This document shows, one piece after another, positions 41,326 to 51,718 of a stretch of 64,000 nt of DNA. Position 1 is the stretch's first letter. Each line of letters starts with the position of its first letter. The notes beneath the pieces were generated by a model that had not been told where the DNA came from, ran no database searches, and saw nothing but the letters and a program-made list of their open reading frames with translations. This stretch comes from CAWGXG01 sp963826505 (lineage in GTDB: Bacteria > Chloroflexota > Anaerolineae > Aggregatilineales > Aggregatilineaceae). The position numbers and the translations under genes are program-made. The stretch lies in assembly GCA_963826505.1 (NCBI GenBank), contig CAWGXG010000001.1:186001-250000 (forward strand), read 5' to 3'.

Positions 41326-41775
41326 ATGAGCCCAAAGAAGGAAACGCAGAAGTCAGAAGGATTCACGGCCGAAGAACGCGCCGCCATGAAGGAGCGCGCC
41401 AAAGAGTTGAAGGCGGAAGCGCGCCGCAAGAATGACAGGGCCGCTGGAGAAAGTGACGTGCTCGCGAAGATCGCTGAGATGCAGGAACCGGATCGCACGT
41501 TGGCCGAGCGGATCCACGAAATCATCAAGGCTAACGCGCCAGTCCTCTCGCCGAAAACCTGGTACGGGATGCCCGCGTATGCCAAGGATGGCAAGGTCGT
41601 CTGTTTCTTCCAGAGTGCGGAGAAGTTCAGCGCCAGGTACGCGACGCTCGGTTTCAGCGACGCCGCGAACCTCGACGAAGGCGCTATGTGGCCGACGACC
41701 TTCGCGTTGAAGGAGTTGACGGCCGCCGAAGAAGCAAGGATCGTCGCGCTTGTGAAGCAAGCGGTGAGCGGGTGA
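41326..41775 (+). CDS. DUF1801-domain protein
   Basis: 149 residues: basic helical N-terminus followed by the DUF1801/YdhG-like domain (IKANAPVLSPKTWYGMPAYAKDGKVVCFFQ...). ATG 41326 with AAGGAGG six bases upstream decides the start; a longer in-frame start at 41230 lacks a site and family similarity. Domain relatives include frataxin-like iron-chaperone-type folds but the role is uncertain. Ends just before a DUF559 fragment. Confidence 0.75.
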   Translation: MSPKKETQKSEGFTAEERAAMKERAKELKAEARRKNDRAAGESDVLAKIAEMQEPDRTLAERIHEIIKANAPVLSPKTWYGMPAYAKDGKVVCFFQSAEKFSARYATLGFSDAANLDEGAMWPTTFALKELTAAEEARIVALVKQAVSG

Positions 41776-41835
41776 CGGATCGTGTGCTTTTGATGCACCT
41801 CCCGCCCTCAGCGCGAACAACTTTCAGACCAAGCT

Positions 41836-41858
41836 CCCGTCTCCGTGAAGGAGACGGG
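41836..41858. repeat. Short inverted repeat at the DUF559 remnant
   Basis: Arms CCCGTCTCC (41836-41844) and GGAGACGGG (41850-41858) with a five-base loop. It matches the start of the DUF559 remnant; similar CCCTCTCC/AGGGG-type text lies near 41165-41195. No T run. Confidence 0.6.
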
Positions 41859-42030
41859 GCCGGTGGTCGAAGTGGACGGCGCGATCCACGAGCAGTCCAA
41901 CGCTGCACTCGAAGCACGGGCAGTCCGCGTGTTGCACGTGCCATTGGAGTCGCTCACCCGCGATCTGAACGCCGTGGTCGCGCAGATCACCTCGGCGCTA
42001 GAGTCTATACCCCCGTGCGCTGACCGCTAA
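41845..42030 (+). pseudogene. DUF559 (Vsr-like endonuclease domain) fragment
   Basis: 61 codons reading KETGPVVEVDGAIHEQS, then ALEARAVRVLHVPLESLT. The first block matches the DUF559 motif vVEVDG..HE and the second its RVLRf-type strand, but the N-terminal half of the domain is missing and no good start exists (GTG). Likely a truncated remnant after the DUF1801 gene, associated with a palindromic repeat. Could be an unannotated C-terminal exon-like tail of nothing living. Confidence 0.4.
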
Positions 42031-42198
42031 ACAGCATTTCTCCCCTGGTTTGGAAGCAATTTGTCCTGTAGACGTTTATAGACAATCCGTCTGTTCTTTT
42101 CGTGGGCTCACGTTCGCGCTACAATCAATGTATAGAATGCTTAGATCAGTCCGGCCGTATAGTCTCATTATAGTTTGGAGTTGGTGAAGGAACAGACT

Positions 42199-42804
42199 AT
42201 GGTACGCATTGTAATGGTGACCTTGTTTGACGACGTGGATACGCTCGACTTTACCGGTCCGCTGGAGGTGTTGTCCATCACCGGGCAGCGCGCGACAGGC
42301 CCCGTCCCGTTCTCGGTGACGACCGTCGCCGAGCGGCTGAATCCCCCGGTGACCACGCGCAGCGGACTGCGCATTGCCCCGTATTATACCTACAAGAACG
42401 CGCCCCAGGCGGACATCCTGATTATCCCCGGCGGTTTGGGCGCGCGTCACGAACGCAACAACCTCACGACGGTGAATTTCATCAAGAAGCAGGCGATGGA
42501 GGCGGAGCTGGTGGTCTCGATCTGTACCGGAGCGCTGCTGCTCGGGGCGACCGGCTTGCTGGATGGGATGCGTGCTACGACGCATCACGCCGCCCTGGAA
42601 GATCTGGCGCAGACGGCGCCCGGCTGCGAGATCGTCACCGGTCAGCGGTTTGTGGATAACGGGAAGTTCATCACATCTGCCGGGATCACGGCAGGGATCG
42701 ATACGGCGCTGTATGTCGTCCAGCGGCTGCTCGGCCCGGTGACGGCGCTGGAGACGGCCCGCCACCTGGAGTATGCCTGGGAGCCGGTTCAAAACGGCGT
42801 ATAG
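42199..42804 (+). CDS. DJ-1/PfpI family protein
   Basis: 201 residues with the class-I glutamine-amidotransferase-like fold. Nucleophile elbow SICTGALLL carries the conserved Cys near residue 106; the IIPGGLGAR strand is typical. Homologues include isonitrile hydratase InhA and the regulator-domain of AraC-type PfpI proteins; no HTH here, so an enzyme is likelier. ATG 42199 with GAAGGAA upstream, rather than the TTG eight codons earlier. A perfect hairpin follows the gene. Confidence 0.82.
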   Translation: MVRIVMVTLFDDVDTLDFTGPLEVLSITGQRATGPVPFSVTTVAERLNPPVTTRSGLRIAPYYTYKNAPQADILIIPGGLGARHERNNLTTVNFIKKQAMEAELVVSICTGALLLGATGLLDGMRATTHHAALEDLAQTAPGCEIVTGQRFVDNGKFITSAGITAGIDTALYVVQRLLGPVTALETARHLEYAWEPVQNGV

Positions 42805-42823
42805 CGATCGCCCTGGAAAGACA

Positions 42824-42858
42824 TGCACAGGTGCGCGTGGGCAGCGCGCACCTGTGCA
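42824..42858. terminator. Perfect 14-bp hairpin after the PfpI gene
   Basis: Arms TGCACAGGTGCGCG and its complement, seven-base loop. No T run follows on either side, so a factor-dependent or processing role is as likely as intrinsic termination. Confidence 0.45.
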
Positions 42859-42878
42859 CAGCAAAGGACAATCAGACG

Positions 42879-42906
42879 TGAGGTCAGAGGATGTCAACCT
42901 ATCCTC
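42879..42906 (+). repeat. Direct repeat copy 1
   Basis: Reads TGAGGTCAGAGGATGTCAAC and then CTATCCTC; matches the copy at 43578 at 24 of 28 positions. Contains GAGGAT/ATCCTC, a small inverted repeat. Confidence 0.65.
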
Positions 42907-43577
42907 AGTGAAATATACGCGCCCACAGAAAAAAGTTGTCAATAATCTCTGCATACAGGCGACAGGTTATTGTTTCGAACCATTTACTAAAGAATTTCGA
43001 TCCAATCTCGAACCGATCGGGTTGCTAATCTGTAATACTAATCAGAACGGCTAGCATGGTGCGGGTGCAAGATGCATAGGAGATTGGGGTTCGCTTCCGG
43101 CGGTTAGGCGGGCAGCGAACTGCCTGAACCCTTTTAGCGGCCTGTTTTGTGCCTTGTTTCAGCATGATAGCGGTGATTTGTCAAACGGATACTTGCAAAA
43201 ATAACCGGGGTGTTATATATCTATACATGTGCGTTTGGTCCCAGGTTTGCGGCGCATACGCATCGTAGCCCGGCCAACAAACGGGTTCGCACTCTTCCAA
43301 ACATTATGCACATTCTCAACAACCACTTCGATTTTCCCTATGCGCTCCCACTGAGGAAGACTATTTTGTCGCATGATTCGGCATGCTAGGTACGGCTGAC
43401 CAGCTAGACTGGCGCGTGCCCGCTGCGCGTCGCGGTCGCCGGGCGTGAATTGGATTTCTTAAAATAGTGTTTGGACGATCGTCAAACTAGTTTTTCAGGA
43501 AAGGGAAGGAGGATCCACGAACACGATCACTCGCCACGCTTCCGAGGCAATCCGGTCGGTCATGGGCATATCGCACT

Positions 43578-43605
43578 TGAGGTTAGAGGTTGTCAACATA
43601 TCCTT
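43578..43605 (+). repeat. Direct repeat copy 2
   Basis: Reads TGAGGTTAGAGGTTGTCAAC and then ATATCCTT; lies 23 bases before the ABC binding protein start, next to its ribosome site. Confidence 0.65.
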
Positions 43606-43627
43606 AAAATAGCTCTCAGGAGGAGCA

Positions 43628-45388
43628 ATGTTAAAGAATAGCCATCGGGCATTGGCGCTGACCATCATTTTGACGCTGGTCGTCGCTATCCTGCCCTCGG
43701 GTCTCACCTTCGCTAGCAACGCCGATGTGACCCTGGTAAGCGTTATGCGCCAGGGCGAACCGATTACCAACTACACCACCGACAGCGCGCAGATCAGCAC
43801 GATCGATCCGCAGCTCGCCACCGACTCGGTGTCCATCGACACGATCGAGAATCTGTTCTTGGGTCTGACCAACACCGACCCACTGACCCCGGGTGGCATC
43901 CTGCCCGAGCTCGCCACGTCATGGACGACCAACGACGATGGTACCGTGTGGACCTTCAATATCCGCAACGACGTGCCCTGGGTGCAGTGGGACCCGGTCA
44001 ACGACGAAGCGACCGCCCTGCGTATGGTTACCGCTGGCGACATTGAGTACGGCATCAAGCGCGCCTGCGATCCCCGCGTTTTGGCTGAGTACGGTTACGT
44101 AGTTGCTGGTGTGGTAGCGGGCTGCTCCGACGCACTGGCGATCGATTCGGCCGCTTTCACCGACGCCGATTCCGATGTTGTGGGCGTCAAGGCTCTTGAC
44201 GACGCGACTCTGGAAATCACCCTGCTGTTCCCGTCGGGCTACTTCCTCAGCGAAACCCCGATGTGGATCTATCGCCCGGTTCCGCGCGAAATCATCGAAC
44301 AATACGGTGATAACTGGACCGATCCCGGTAACGTTGTGACCAATGGCCCGTTCGTGGTCGATGAGTGGGTGCGTGGTGTGCGTCGTGTTTACATGCGCAA
44401 CCCCCTGATCCCGTCCGACCTCGTTGGCCCCGGCAATCTCGAACGCCGCATCGTCACCATCGTGGAAGACGCCGGTACGCAGTTCGCGCTCTACCAGGAC
44501 AACCAGATTGACGCGGCGGGTGTTCCCAGCGCCGAACTTCAGTCGGTTCTGAGTGACCCAACCTATTCCGACCAGCTCAAGCAGACGTCCGACCTGGCCG
44601 TCTTCTACTTCGCGTTCGCAGTCGACAAGGCGCCCTTTGACAACGTCAGCGCCCGTCGTGCCTTCTCTGCTGCTATCGACCGCAATGCCTTCATCCAGGA
44701 AGTTCTGCAGGGTCGTGGTATCCCCATGATTCACTTCACACCTCCTGGCATGTTCGGTGCCCCGCCCATCAACGAAGTTGGCGTTGGCTATGATCCCGAA
44801 TTCGCTGCCGCTCAGATGGCTGATGCCGGCTATGCGAACTGCGAAGGCTTCCCGAATCTGGAAATCGTGACCTACGCCAGTGCGGCTGCCTGGGCCGAAT
44901 TCCTGTCCGCCGCCGTTGAGAAGACTCTGGGCTGCGATCCTAACATCTTCACGATCGAACAGCAGGAATTCTCCGTGCTGCTGCAGACCGTCTCCCGCCA
45001 GAACCCGACCGAAGATCGTCCCAACATGTGGACGCTCGGCTGGGGCCCTGACTACCCGGATGCCAACAACTGGGTGAACGACGTGCTCTACTGCGACAGC
45101 TCGCAGAACGACACCAAGCGCCCGTGCTCCGAGGTTGACGATCTGATCAGCCAGGCCGCGACCGAACTGGATCCCGATACCCGTATCGAAGACTACTACC
45201 GTATCGAAGAACAGTTCTTCGGGCCGGATGGCATGTACCCGATCATCCCCCTGTACCTGCGCATCAGCTACTCGCTGATCAAGCCCTGGTACTCGCTCCC
45301 GATCGAAACCGATGGTCTGTTCGGTGGCGCGCACTGGGATTACCGCACGATCGATCAGGCTGCGCAGTTGGCTGCCCGTGGTGGCTAG
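43628..45388 (+). CDS. ABC transporter substrate-binding protein, family 5 (peptide/nickel type)
   Basis: 586 residues. Signal peptide ALTIILTLVVAILPSG, mature protein with the SBP_bac_5 layout (two alpha/beta lobes; SWTTNDDGTVWTFNIRNDV, FYFAFAVDKAPFDNVSARRAF, NNWVNDVLYCDSSQ). Delivers oligopeptides, metals or sugars to a membrane permease, but no permease or ATPase is adjacent, so it is an orphan here. Strong AGGAGGAG upstream of ATG 43628. A strong terminator follows, so it is monocistronic. Confidence 0.92.
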   Translation: MLKNSHRALALTIILTLVVAILPSGLTFASNADVTLVSVMRQGEPITNYTTDSAQISTIDPQLATDSVSIDTIENLFLGLTNTDPLTPGGILPELATSWTTNDDGTVWTFNIRNDVPWVQWDPVNDEATALRMVTAGDIEYGIKRACDPRVLAEYGYVVAGVVAGCSDALAIDSAAFTDADSDVVGVKALDDATLEITLLFPSGYFLSETPMWIYRPVPREIIEQYGDNWTDPGNVVTNGPFVVDEWVRGVRRVYMRNPLIPSDLVGPGNLERRIVTIVEDAGTQFALYQDNQIDAAGVPSAELQSVLSDPTYSDQLKQTSDLAVFYFAFAVDKAPFDNVSARRAFSAAIDRNAFIQEVLQGRGIPMIHFTPPGMFGAPPINEVGVGYDPEFAAAQMADAGYANCEGFPNLEIVTYASAAAWAEFLSAAVEKTLGCDPNIFTIEQQEFSVLLQTVSRQNPTEDRPNMWTLGWGPDYPDANNWVNDVLYCDSSQNDTKRPCSEVDDLISQAATELDPDTRIEDYYRIEEQFFGPDGMYPIIPLYLRISYSLIKPWYSLPIETDGLFGGAHWDYRTIDQAAQLAARGG

Positions 45389-45425
45389 TCTTCTAGCGTA
45401 ACTGATGACGCACGTGTATCACGCG

Positions 45426-45456
45426 GCGGTGTCCTTCGGGGCACCGCTGTTTTTTT
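45426..45456 (+). terminator. Rho-independent terminator of the binding-protein gene
   Basis: Nine-pair stem (45426-45434 with 45439-45447), TTCG tetraloop, then TGTTTTTTT. Typical intrinsic terminator. Confidence 0.9.
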
Positions 45457-45569
45457 GTTTTTCTCCTTGACTCCTGTGGAATTGTCTCCTAACCTGCTGG
45501 CGCGAGTCTCTTAACGGCCCTATACTTCCGAGTAATACCCCCAATTAGCCAGAGCCGGAAAGGTGCGCT

Positions 45570-48500
45570 ATGGCCTTCCAGGACCTTACCGGGCAGACGC
45601 TCGGCCAGTACGAACTGCGCGAACTGATGGGCGTAGGCGGCATGGGCGCCGTCTACCGCGCACACCAGAAAATGCTGGAACGCGAAGTCGCGGTGAAAAT
45701 TCTCTCGACGTCGCTGTCTGCCGAGGCTGGTTACATCGAGCGTTTCTACCGCGAGGCGAAGACTGCTGCCGCCCTGGAACACGCGCATATCGTCCCCGTC
45801 CATGATTTTGGCATTCAGCGCGATCTCAGTTACGTCGTGATGCGTTTACTGACGGGCGGTACGCTGGCCGACCGCATCCAACGCCGCGTGGACACCGATC
45901 GGCCGCTGCCGTCTCCAGGGGAGGTGGCCGGGCTGCTGCGCCAGGTCGCCGGGGCGCTCGACTACGCGCACAGCCAGGGCGTCATTCACCGCGATATCAA
46001 ACCCAGCAACATCATGTTTGATAACCAGGGCAACGCCTACCTGGTCGATTTTGGGATCGCCAAGCTGCTGAGCGCTACCAGTGCTCTGACCAGCACCGGC
46101 AGCGTGATGGGCACGCCGCTCTTTATGCCGCCTGAACAGTGGCGCTCAGAAACGCTGACGCCTGCCGCCGACCAGTACGCGCTCGGCGTGACGATCTACG
46201 CGCTGCTGATCGGGCACGCGCCCTACGAAGCCACGACGCCGTTTGGGTTGATGCACAAACACCTCAACGAAACTCCCACGCCGGTCCACCATCAGCGCCC
46301 GGAATTGCCCACTGAGGTCACGCTGGCGTTGGAGCGGGCGTTGGCGAAACGGCCCGACGATCGTTTCCCGACGGTAACTGCGTTTGCCCAGGCGTATGAA
46401 GCCGCTATCGCCGGGGCGACTGGCGAGCGCACCGGCTTTTTCGTCACAAAAATGCCGCCCAGGAAAGTGGCGCCGGGGACCGACACTCGCCACGGCTGCC
46501 GCGCCCCCCGATGAACCGACGTTCACGCCGTCCCAATCGCCGCCGGGTCGCCCGCCGGTGATGCCACCCGCCGAGCCGTCGATGGTCATAAGCGGTCCAC
46601 CTCATGCCCGTTCGGCCCGCCGGAGTCCGGTGGTGTGGGTATTGGGGCTGGCGCTGATCGTGGCGCTGGTGGTGATTGGCGTGCTGGCCAACGGCAGCCG
46701 AGACAAGTCACCGGCCTCTACGCCCGGTATGGACGTGGCGCTCGGCCTGCCCATGACCCTCACCGCGCTGGTCGAAGGGACGGCGACGCCCTACCTGGCG
46801 TCCGCTACACCGCTGCCTCCGGCGGCTTCGCTGACGGTGCCGCCCACTGAGGCAGCTACAGCGGTACCCACCTCCGTCCCGGTGATCGCGGTGCTGCCGT
46901 CGCATACACCGCGCCCGACCAGCACGCCCGAACCCAGCGCAACCGATACGCCGCGTCCGACTGACACGCCGGAGCCGAGCCCGACTGACACGCCACGTCC
47001 CAGCCCCACGCGAACGCCGCGCCCGACCAGTACGCCGCAACCGAGTCCGACGCGGACGCCGCGCCCGACCGTGACCCCACGTCCCAGCGCGACGAGCACG
47101 CCAGTTGAGGTAGCCGCGGCAGGCAGCTCAGTGACGATTACTGGGACGCTGGCGGGGATTACGGTGCGTGAGGCACCGTCCTTCGACGCGCCGATCATCC
47201 TGCTTGCCACCAACGACCAACTGATCGTGACCGGACGCACGGCCTATAACAGTTGGCTGCGTGTGGAATATGAACCGGGGCATGAAGGCTGGGTGCGTCG
47301 CAGCGCGGCCACGCAGATCAATGGCGATCTGGACAGCGTGCCGGTCGTCGAAACCGAACCGGCACCGGAATCTGTCCCCGCGCCTGTCACGATCACTGTG
47401 ACGCTGGCGGGGATTACGGTGCGTGAGGCACCGTCCTTCGACGCGCCGATCATCCTGCTCGCCACCAACGACCAACTGATCGTGACCGGGCGCACGGCCT
47501 ATAACAGTTGGCTGCGTGTGGAATATGAACCGGGGCATGAAGGCTGGGTGCGTCGCAGCGCGGCCACGCAGATCAATGGCGATCTGGACAGCGTGCCGGT
47601 CGTCGAAACCGAACCGGCACCGGAATCTGTCCCCGCGCCTGTCACGATCACTGTGACGCTGGCGGGGATTACGGTGCGTGAGGCACCGTCCTTCGACGCG
47701 CCGATCATCCTGCTCGCCACCAACGACCAACTGATCGTGACCGGACGCACGGCCTATAACAGTTGGCTGCGTGTGGAATATGAACCGGGGCATGAAGGCT
47801 GGGTGCGTCGCAGCGCGGCCACGCAGATCAATGGCGATCTGGACAGCGTGCCGGTCGTCGAAACCGAACCGGCACCGGAATCTGTCCCCGCGCCTGTCAC
47901 GATCACCGTGACGCTGGCGGGGATCACGGTGCGTGAGGCGCCGTCCTTCGACGCGCCGATCATCCTGCTCGCCACCAACGACCAATTGATCGTGACCGGA
48001 CGCACGGCCTATAACAGTTGGCTGCGCGTGGAATATGAACCGGGCAAAGAAGGCTGGGTGCGTCGCAGCGCGGCCACGCAGATCAACGGCGATCTGGATA
48101 CAGTTCCCGTCGTGGAGCCGGAACCCGCCGTCGTGGCGGTGATCGGAATATTGGGCGGGTATCTGCGTGCGGCACCGACGATCGACGCCGAGCTGATCGC
48201 GACCATCGACAATGTGACGCTGCCTATCACGGGTCGACTGGCGAGCGGAGTCTGGTATCGCGTCGAGTGGGAAGGGCGCGAAGCGTGGATCAGTCGCGCC
48301 TTCATCACGCGTATCGAAGGGGATACGGGCAGCGTGCCGGTCGTGGAGCCGGAACCCGCCGTCGTGGCGGTGATCGGAATATTGGGCGGGTATCTGCGTG
48401 CGGCACCCACGATCGACGCCGAGCTGATCGCGACCATCGACAATGTGACGCTGCCCATCACGGGTCGACTGGCGAGCGGAGTCTGGTATCGCGTCGAGTG

Positions 48501-50181
48501 GGAAGGGCGCGAAGCGTGGATCAGTCGCGCCTTCATCACGCGTATCGAAGGGGATACGGGCAGCGTGCCGGTCGTGGAGCCGGAACCCGCCGTCGTGGCG
48601 GTGATCGGAATATTGGGCGGGTATCTGCGTGCGGCACCGACGATCGACGCCGAGCTTATTGCGACCATCGACAATGTGACGCTGCCCATCACGGGCCGAC
48701 TGGCGAGCGGAGTCTGGTACCGCGTCGAGTGGGAAGGGCGTGAAGCGTGGATCAGTCGCGCCTTCATCACGCGTATCGAAGGGGATACGGGCAGCGTGCC
48801 GGTCGTGGAGCCGGAACCCGCCGTCGTGGCGGTGATCGGAATATTGGGTGGGTATCTGCGTGCGGCACCCACGATCGACGCCGAGCTGATCGCGACCATC
48901 GACAATGTGACGCTGCCCATCACGGGCCGACTGGCGAGCGGAGTCTGGTACCGCGTCGAGTGGGAAGGGCGTGAAGCATGGATCAGTCGCGCCTTCATCA
49001 CGCGTATCGAAGGGAATACGGGCAGCGTGCCGGTCGTGGAGCCGGAACCCGCCGTCGTGGCGGTGATCGGAATATTGGGTGGGTATCTGCGTGCGGCACC
49101 CACGATCGACGCCGAATTGATCGCGACCATCGACAATGTGACGCTGCCCATCACGGGTCGACTGGCGAGCGGAGTCTGGTATCGCGTCGAGTGGGAAGGG
49201 CGCGAAGCGTGGATCAGTCGCGCCTTCATCACGCGTATCGAAGGGAATACGGGCAGGGTGCCGGTCGTGGAGCCGGAACCCGCGCCCGAAGCCGCGCTGC
49301 CCGATGGCGCGTATCTTAGCGTTCTGTACGGGACGGATTTCAACGATCCCGATCAGGTGCGGCTGGCGGGCGAAGGCTGGCACCCGGTGCGCGAAGGTGA
49401 TAACACGCTGTTCTGCATTTCCTACGACAACGGGCGTTACAGCGATTTCCCACTGGCCGAACTGGGGCTCGATCTGCCCAATGACTATCTGGTCGAGCTG
49501 CGCGTCCGCTTCAACTCGCCGACCGGGCATGTCGCCATCATCACGCGGCGCGACGCGAACGGCGACGGGTACCGGCACGCGGTCGAGCTGGATCCCGAGT
49601 ATACGGGCTCGCAAACGTACTATTTCGGCAATGACCAGAGCGTCGAGCTGTCTTATATGGACGAAGCCGTTCACGAGGGAGAATGGTTCGTCCTGCGCGC
49701 GGAAGTGGTAGGCGATCGTGTGCGGACGATGTACAACGAGCACGGGGCGGACTGGGTCATCGATGCGAGGGCGCTGCATGGCGGCGTCGCGATTGAAACT
49801 GGTCCGAATACCAATCTGTGTCTCGACAACCTGATCGTGCGCCTGCTCGAACCGTCCGATCATGCGCTCAGCCTGACACCTACCGTCACGGCCACCGCGA
49901 ATGCCAATCTGCGCGTCGGGCCCGGCACGAACTTCTCGGTCGCGGGCACGGCACGGTCCGGGGATGTGCTGTACGTAATGGAGCACAACGAGGACAACAC
50001 GTGGCTGATGGTGCGCAACGATCGCACCGGCGTTCACGGGTGGATCATGCGCAATCTGGTCGCTCGGGCCGCCGATCCGCCCAATAAATCCGACGCGTTT
50101 CTGCTGCGCCAGGAGTCCGCGCCGGGTGTAGTCACGTACCGGCTGGCAGAGGGGCACTTGTTCCGCGTTACGGCCGAGTAG
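45570..50181 (+). CDS. Receptor Ser/Thr kinase with nine SH3b-type repeats (frameshift near 46480)
   Basis: About 1536 residues. Kinase (10-285): GVGGMGAVY loop, K43, HRDIKPSN (H140), DFG (D160), PPEQ for APE. The kinase frame ends in a shifted tail after GFFVTKMPP; the second frame continues with a Pro-rich linker, one membrane helix (VVWVLGLALIVALVVIGVLA), a Thr-Pro stalk, four SH3b-like units of 85 residues, five of 77 residues, a lectin/LamG-like beta domain (about 49300-49850) and a last SH3b. Same plan as the 20.2 kb kinase. Treat as one gene with an indel. Long array suggests reach through a thick envelope. Confidence 0.85.
47146..48115 (+). repeat. Four tandem 255-bp SH3b repeats (type A)
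   Basis: Copies begin at 47146, 47401, 47656 and 47911 and are almost identical in DNA. Each encodes an 85-residue SH3b unit (GITVREAPSFDAPIILLATN ... GWVRRSAATQINGD) plus linker. Confidence 0.95.
48130..49284 (+). repeat. Five tandem 231-bp repeats (type B)
   Basis: Copies begin at 48130, 48361, 48592, 48823 and 49054. Each encodes a 77-residue unit (VAVIGILGGYLRAAPTIDAE ... WISRAFITRIEG) related to, but clearly distinct from, type A. Long antisense frames here are an artefact of these repeats. Confidence 0.95.
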
Positions 50182-50239
50182 GTCAGCACGGCCGAAGACC
50201 TCACCGCGGCGACACCAATATTCTCCGTGGACCCGCTTC

Positions 50240-51640
50240 TTACCCCATCACGTCCAGCCGCAGCGGCAGATCGGACTCCACGCGACCGGGCAGGCGCGCC
50301 TGCATACTCCAGGGGCCGGTCCAGGTGATCTCGACCTGAGCCAGCCGCCCGCGCCAGTCCTGCGCATCATCCTCGAAGAAGACCAGCTTGTTCTGCGGCG
50401 TGCGCCCGCGCCATTTGCCCTGGTGCTGATCCTCGACCAGCACCTCGACCGTCCGGCCCAGGAAGCGCGCGTTGATCTCGGCCACGACCCGCGCCTGCAA
50501 TTCCTCCAGCGCGGCGTGACGGCGCTTTTTCTCGTCCGGGGGGACGTCGTCGGGCATGGTGCGCAGGCTGACCGTGTGCGGGCGCGGGCTGTAACGCGCC
50601 AGATGCACCTTGTCCAGCTTGAGATCGGCCAGCAGGTCGTAAGTGTCCTGGAATTGGGCGTCCGTTTCGCCGGGGAAACCGACGATGATGTCGCAGTGAA
50701 TGGCCACGTCCGGCACGCGCGCGCGGATCAGGTCGACCAGATCGCGGTACTGCGCGACGGTGTAGCCGCGCCGCATGCGCGCCAGCACCTCGTCGTTACC
50801 GGCCTGCACCGGGACTTCGATCTGCGGCATGACGCGCGGCAGTTCCGCCACCGTGTCGAGCAGATCGGCCGTCATCCAGTTGGGATGGCTGGTCAGGAAG
50901 CGGATGCGCTCGACGCCTTCTTCCTCCGCGACGCCGTGCACGATGCGCAGCAGGGCGGCCAGATTCGGGCCGTCAGGTACATCTTTGCCGTAGCGATCGA
51001 CGATCTGCCCCAGCAGCGTGATCTCGCGCACGCCCTGGCGCGCCAGGCTGCGCACGTGGGCCACGATCTCGCCCACCGGGCGGGAACGCTCGATCCCGCG
51101 CCGGAAGGGGATGATGCAGAAGGCGCAGGCGTGCGAGCAGCCGTACACCACCGGCACATGCGCGCTGACCAGCGTCCCGACTTCGTGCTGGGGCAGCACC
51201 AACGCCCCCAGGGAGAGATCGGGATCGTCTTGTAGGCGGTCGCGGTCGGCACGGGCGGCGCTGTCCAGATCGCGCGCGGCGCGTTCGGTGTCGCGGTCGC
51301 GCAGAAAGGCCAGCATCGGCTCCGGGTCCGAGGGCGGCAGAAAGACATCGACCTGGGGCAGTTTTTCGCGCAGGCGCAGCGGATCCTTGACGCCGACCAG
51401 ACAGCCCATCAGCCCGACGACTTTGTCCGGCTCAGCTTGTTTGAGGCGGGCCAACTCACGCAGGCGGCCATAGGCTTTGTCCTCGGCGGACTGGCGCACC
51501 ACGCAGGTATTGATCACGAGAATATCGGCGTCGGCGGGATCGGTGGCGGCCTGATGGCCGAGCAGTTCCAGCTCGGAGGCCAGCCGCTGCGAGTCCGCGA
51601 CATTCATTTGACAGCCTAACGTCCAGATGTGGTAATGCAT
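50240..51640 (-). CDS. miaB: MiaB-family tRNA methylthiotransferase
   Basis: Radical-SAM enzyme adding a 2-methylthio group to N6-isopentenyladenosine 37 of tRNA. 466 residues: UPF0004 domain with C10, C46 and C80 for one cluster, radical-SAM motif C168-x3-C172-x2-C175 in GCSHACAFC, and a C-terminal TRAM domain. The motif after the cluster reads LLGQIVDRYG rather than LLGQNVNSYG of canonical MiaB, a mild deviation; MtaB or RimO alternatives fit less. ATG start. It converges with the kinase end. Confidence 0.9.
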   Translation of the reverse strand: MHYHIWTLGCQMNVADSQRLASELELLGHQAATDPADADILVINTCVVRQSAEDKAYGRLRELARLKQAEPDKVVGLMGCLVGVKDPLRLREKLPQVDVFLPPSDPEPMLAFLRDRDTERAARDLDSAARADRDRLQDDPDLSLGALVLPQHEVGTLVSAHVPVVYGCSHACAFCIIPFRRGIERSRPVGEIVAHVRSLARQGVREITLLGQIVDRYGKDVPDGPNLAALLRIVHGVAEEEGVERIRFLTSHPNWMTADLLDTVAELPRVMPQIEVPVQAGNDEVLARMRRGYTVAQYRDLVDLIRARVPDVAIHCDIIVGFPGETDAQFQDTYDLLADLKLDKVHLARYSPRPHTVSLRTMPDDVPPDEKKRRHAALEELQARVVAEINARFLGRTVEVLVEDQHQGKWRGRTPQNKLVFFEDDAQDWRGRLAQVEITWTGPWSMQARLPGRVESDLPLRLDVMG

Positions 51641-51718
51641 TGAAGTCCTCGATGTTCTAGCGGTGAGCCATCAGCCGGTAGTTTACAGTAAAAAGCACAC
51701 AAATCGCGCGCTGAACGC

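Larger units (their letters stand above)
42805..43627. other. Long non-coding region with hairpin and paired direct repeat
   Basis: About 820 bases before the ABC binding protein gene, AT-richer than its flanks, without a credible reading frame. It holds a strong hairpin near its left end and two similar copies of an imperfect repeat near both ends. No tRNA seen. Confidence 0.5.

Noticed and set aside
47128..50157. 1009-codon open frame on the minus strand, and 48009-49343 minus
   Set aside because: Antisense shadow of the SH3b repeat arrays; its period follows 255 and 231 bases and the codon use is wrong.
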